Shown one piece after another: positions 63,280 through 64,000 of a stretch of DNA of 64,000 nucleotides. How positions within the stretch are numbered: position 1 is the stretch's first letter; each line of letters begins with the position of its first letter. A model generated the notes under the pieces. The model saw only the letters and a program-made list of their open reading frames with translations, searched no databases and was not told the origin of the DNA. Source of the DNA: Pseudomonas moorei (GTDB lineage Bacteria; Pseudomonadota; Gammaproteobacteria; Pseudomonadales; Pseudomonadaceae). Position numbers and translations under genes: made by a program. The stretch is taken from the NCBI RefSeq assembly GCF_008801475.1, contig NZ_VZPP01000011.1:1-64000 (forward strand), given 5' to 3'.

Positions 63280-63732
63280 TTACAGCGCTTTGACGGAAAT
63301 GATTTCCACGTCAAAGGTCAGCGTCTTGCCTGCCAGCGGGTGATTGAAGTCGATGGTCACTTGCGTGTCGTCGAACTCTTTCACCACACCTGGCAATTCA
63401 GTATTGGCCGCATCGTTGAAGATCACCAGCAAGCCTGGAGACAGCTCCATGTCCTGGAACTGCGAGCGCGGAATGACCTGTACGTTTTGCGGATTGGGCT
63501 GGCCAAAGGCGTTTTCCGGCTCGATGCTCAGATTACGCTTGTCGCCTGCCTTGAAACCGAACAATGCCGCCTCGAAACCTGGCAACAGGTTGCCGTCACC
63601 GACCTTGAAGGTCGCCGGGGCCTTATCGAAGGTGCTGTCCACCGTATCGCCATTCTCCAGGCGCAATGCGAAATGCAAGGTGACTTCCGTGTTCTGGCCG
63701 ATGCGTTGCTCAGCCAATACCTGTTCAGTCAT
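63280..63732 (-). CDS. fkpB: FKBP-type peptidyl-prolyl isomerase (SlpA-like)
   Basis: 150 residues. Short FKBP with an IF insertion, as in SlpA (LRLENGDTVDSTFDKAPATF, LLPGFEAALFGFKAGDKRNLSI, VTIDFNHPLAGKTLTFDVEI). It catalyses prolyl isomerisation and acts as a chaperone. It overlaps lspA by 8 bp. Order lspA-fkpB-ispH is conserved in Proteobacteria. Confidence 0.94.
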   Translation of the reverse strand: MTEQVLAEQRIGQNTEVTLHFALRLENGDTVDSTFDKAPATFKVGDGNLLPGFEAALFGFKAGDKRNLSIEPENAFGQPNPQNVQVIPRSQFQDMELSPGLLVIFNDAANTELPGVVKEFDDTQVTIDFNHPLAGKTLTFDVEIISVKAL

Positions 63733-64000
63733 GAACGGCTTCTCCGGTTTTCTTACTTTTGAACATATCCAGTGCCAGCATCACGGCACCGACGGTAATT
63801 GCACTGTCGGCAAAGTTGAACGCCGGGAAATACCAGCGGTTCTGCCAATGCACCAGGATGAAATCGATCACATGCCCCAGGGCAATGCGGTCATACAGAT
63901 TGCCCAACGCACCACCGAGCACCAGCGCCAGGGCGATTGCCAGCCAGGTTTCGTTACGTCCCAGGCGTTTGAGCCAGACCACCAGCACCGCACTGACTAC
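63725..64000 (-). CDS. lspA: Lipoprotein signal peptidase (partial)
   Basis: The last 91 codons; the 5' part lies beyond the right edge, and the frame is open to 64000. The catalytic aspartates are in GHVIDFIL and FNFADSAITVG. It cleaves lipoprotein signals such as those of BamD and the TPR lipoprotein in this window. Confidence 0.94.
   Translation of the reverse strand, partial: VVSAVLVVWLKRLGRNETWLAIALALVLGGALGNLYDRIALGHVIDFILVHWQNRWYFPAFNFADSAITVGAVMLALDMFKSKKTGEAVHD

Overview
The window is a stretch of a Pseudomonas chromosome, most likely from the P. fluorescens group. The evidence is the chain of Pseudomonas-specific landmarks in their usual order: the iron-responsive sRNA prrF beside a cbpA-like gene, the cbrX-cbrA-cbrB-crcZ carbon control locus, the dksA-gluQRS pair, panBCD-pgi-acs, the pilA/pilCD-coaE-yacG cluster, pilSR, and many Pseudomonas-type REP hairpins. 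Gene content is almost entirely core housekeeping. I see no prophage, insertion sequence, CRISPR array or defence island.

Layout. Bases 1-440 hold three tandem promoters and the boxA leader of an rRNA operon whose 16S gene lies beyond the left edge. Leftward genes follow: msrQ-msrP (periplasmic methionine sulfoxide repair), pssA, ilvC-ilvH-ilvI (branched-chain amino acids), a YqcC protein, a TPR lipoprotein and mrcB (PBP1b). Rightward from 10.4 kb come a COG2187-type kinase, a pentapeptide-repeat protein, a TfoX_C protein, cbpA and prrF. sfsA and an aminotransferase face dksA and gluQRS. The cbrXAB-crcZ locus (18.2-23.4 kb) encodes the sensor, the sigma54 activator and the Hfq-titrating RNA of catabolite repression. 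pcnB-folK-panBCD-pgi-acs then run rightward, followed by an MpaB-type oxygenase, an RlmI-like methyltransferase and a large AsmA-like DUF748 protein.

The region at 37-41 kb has a BON-domain gene with a sigma54-type promoter, pilA, a decayed pilB, pilC, pilD, coaE and yacG. After several small genes, ndh and a chemoreceptor come four leftward tRNAs (Asn-Pro-Lys-Pro), then clpB with a sigma32-type promoter, pgeF and rluD, and divergently bamD. The last part has pilSR, thiO, the minor pilin cluster pilE-x-pilX-pilW-pilV-fimU, fimT, ispH, fkpB and the 3' part of lspA.

The most notable biology is the type IV pilus. The assembly ATPase gene pilB is reduced to a frameshifted, internally deleted scrap of about 165 bp, and the place normally taken by the large adhesin pilY1 holds only a 138-codon secreted protein. 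PilR carries a Thr-to-Ser change in its GAFTGA loop. The pilin, platform, peptidase, sensor and minor pilin genes are open, and pilA keeps a good sigma54 promoter. This looks like a pilus system in partial decay. Regulatory highlights are an apparent CbrB operator and sigma54 promoter at crcZ, a perfect Hfq/Crc CA motif on the acs ribosome site, a sigma54/IHF/dyad module before the BON gene, and a cluster of GTAACA repeats before panB.
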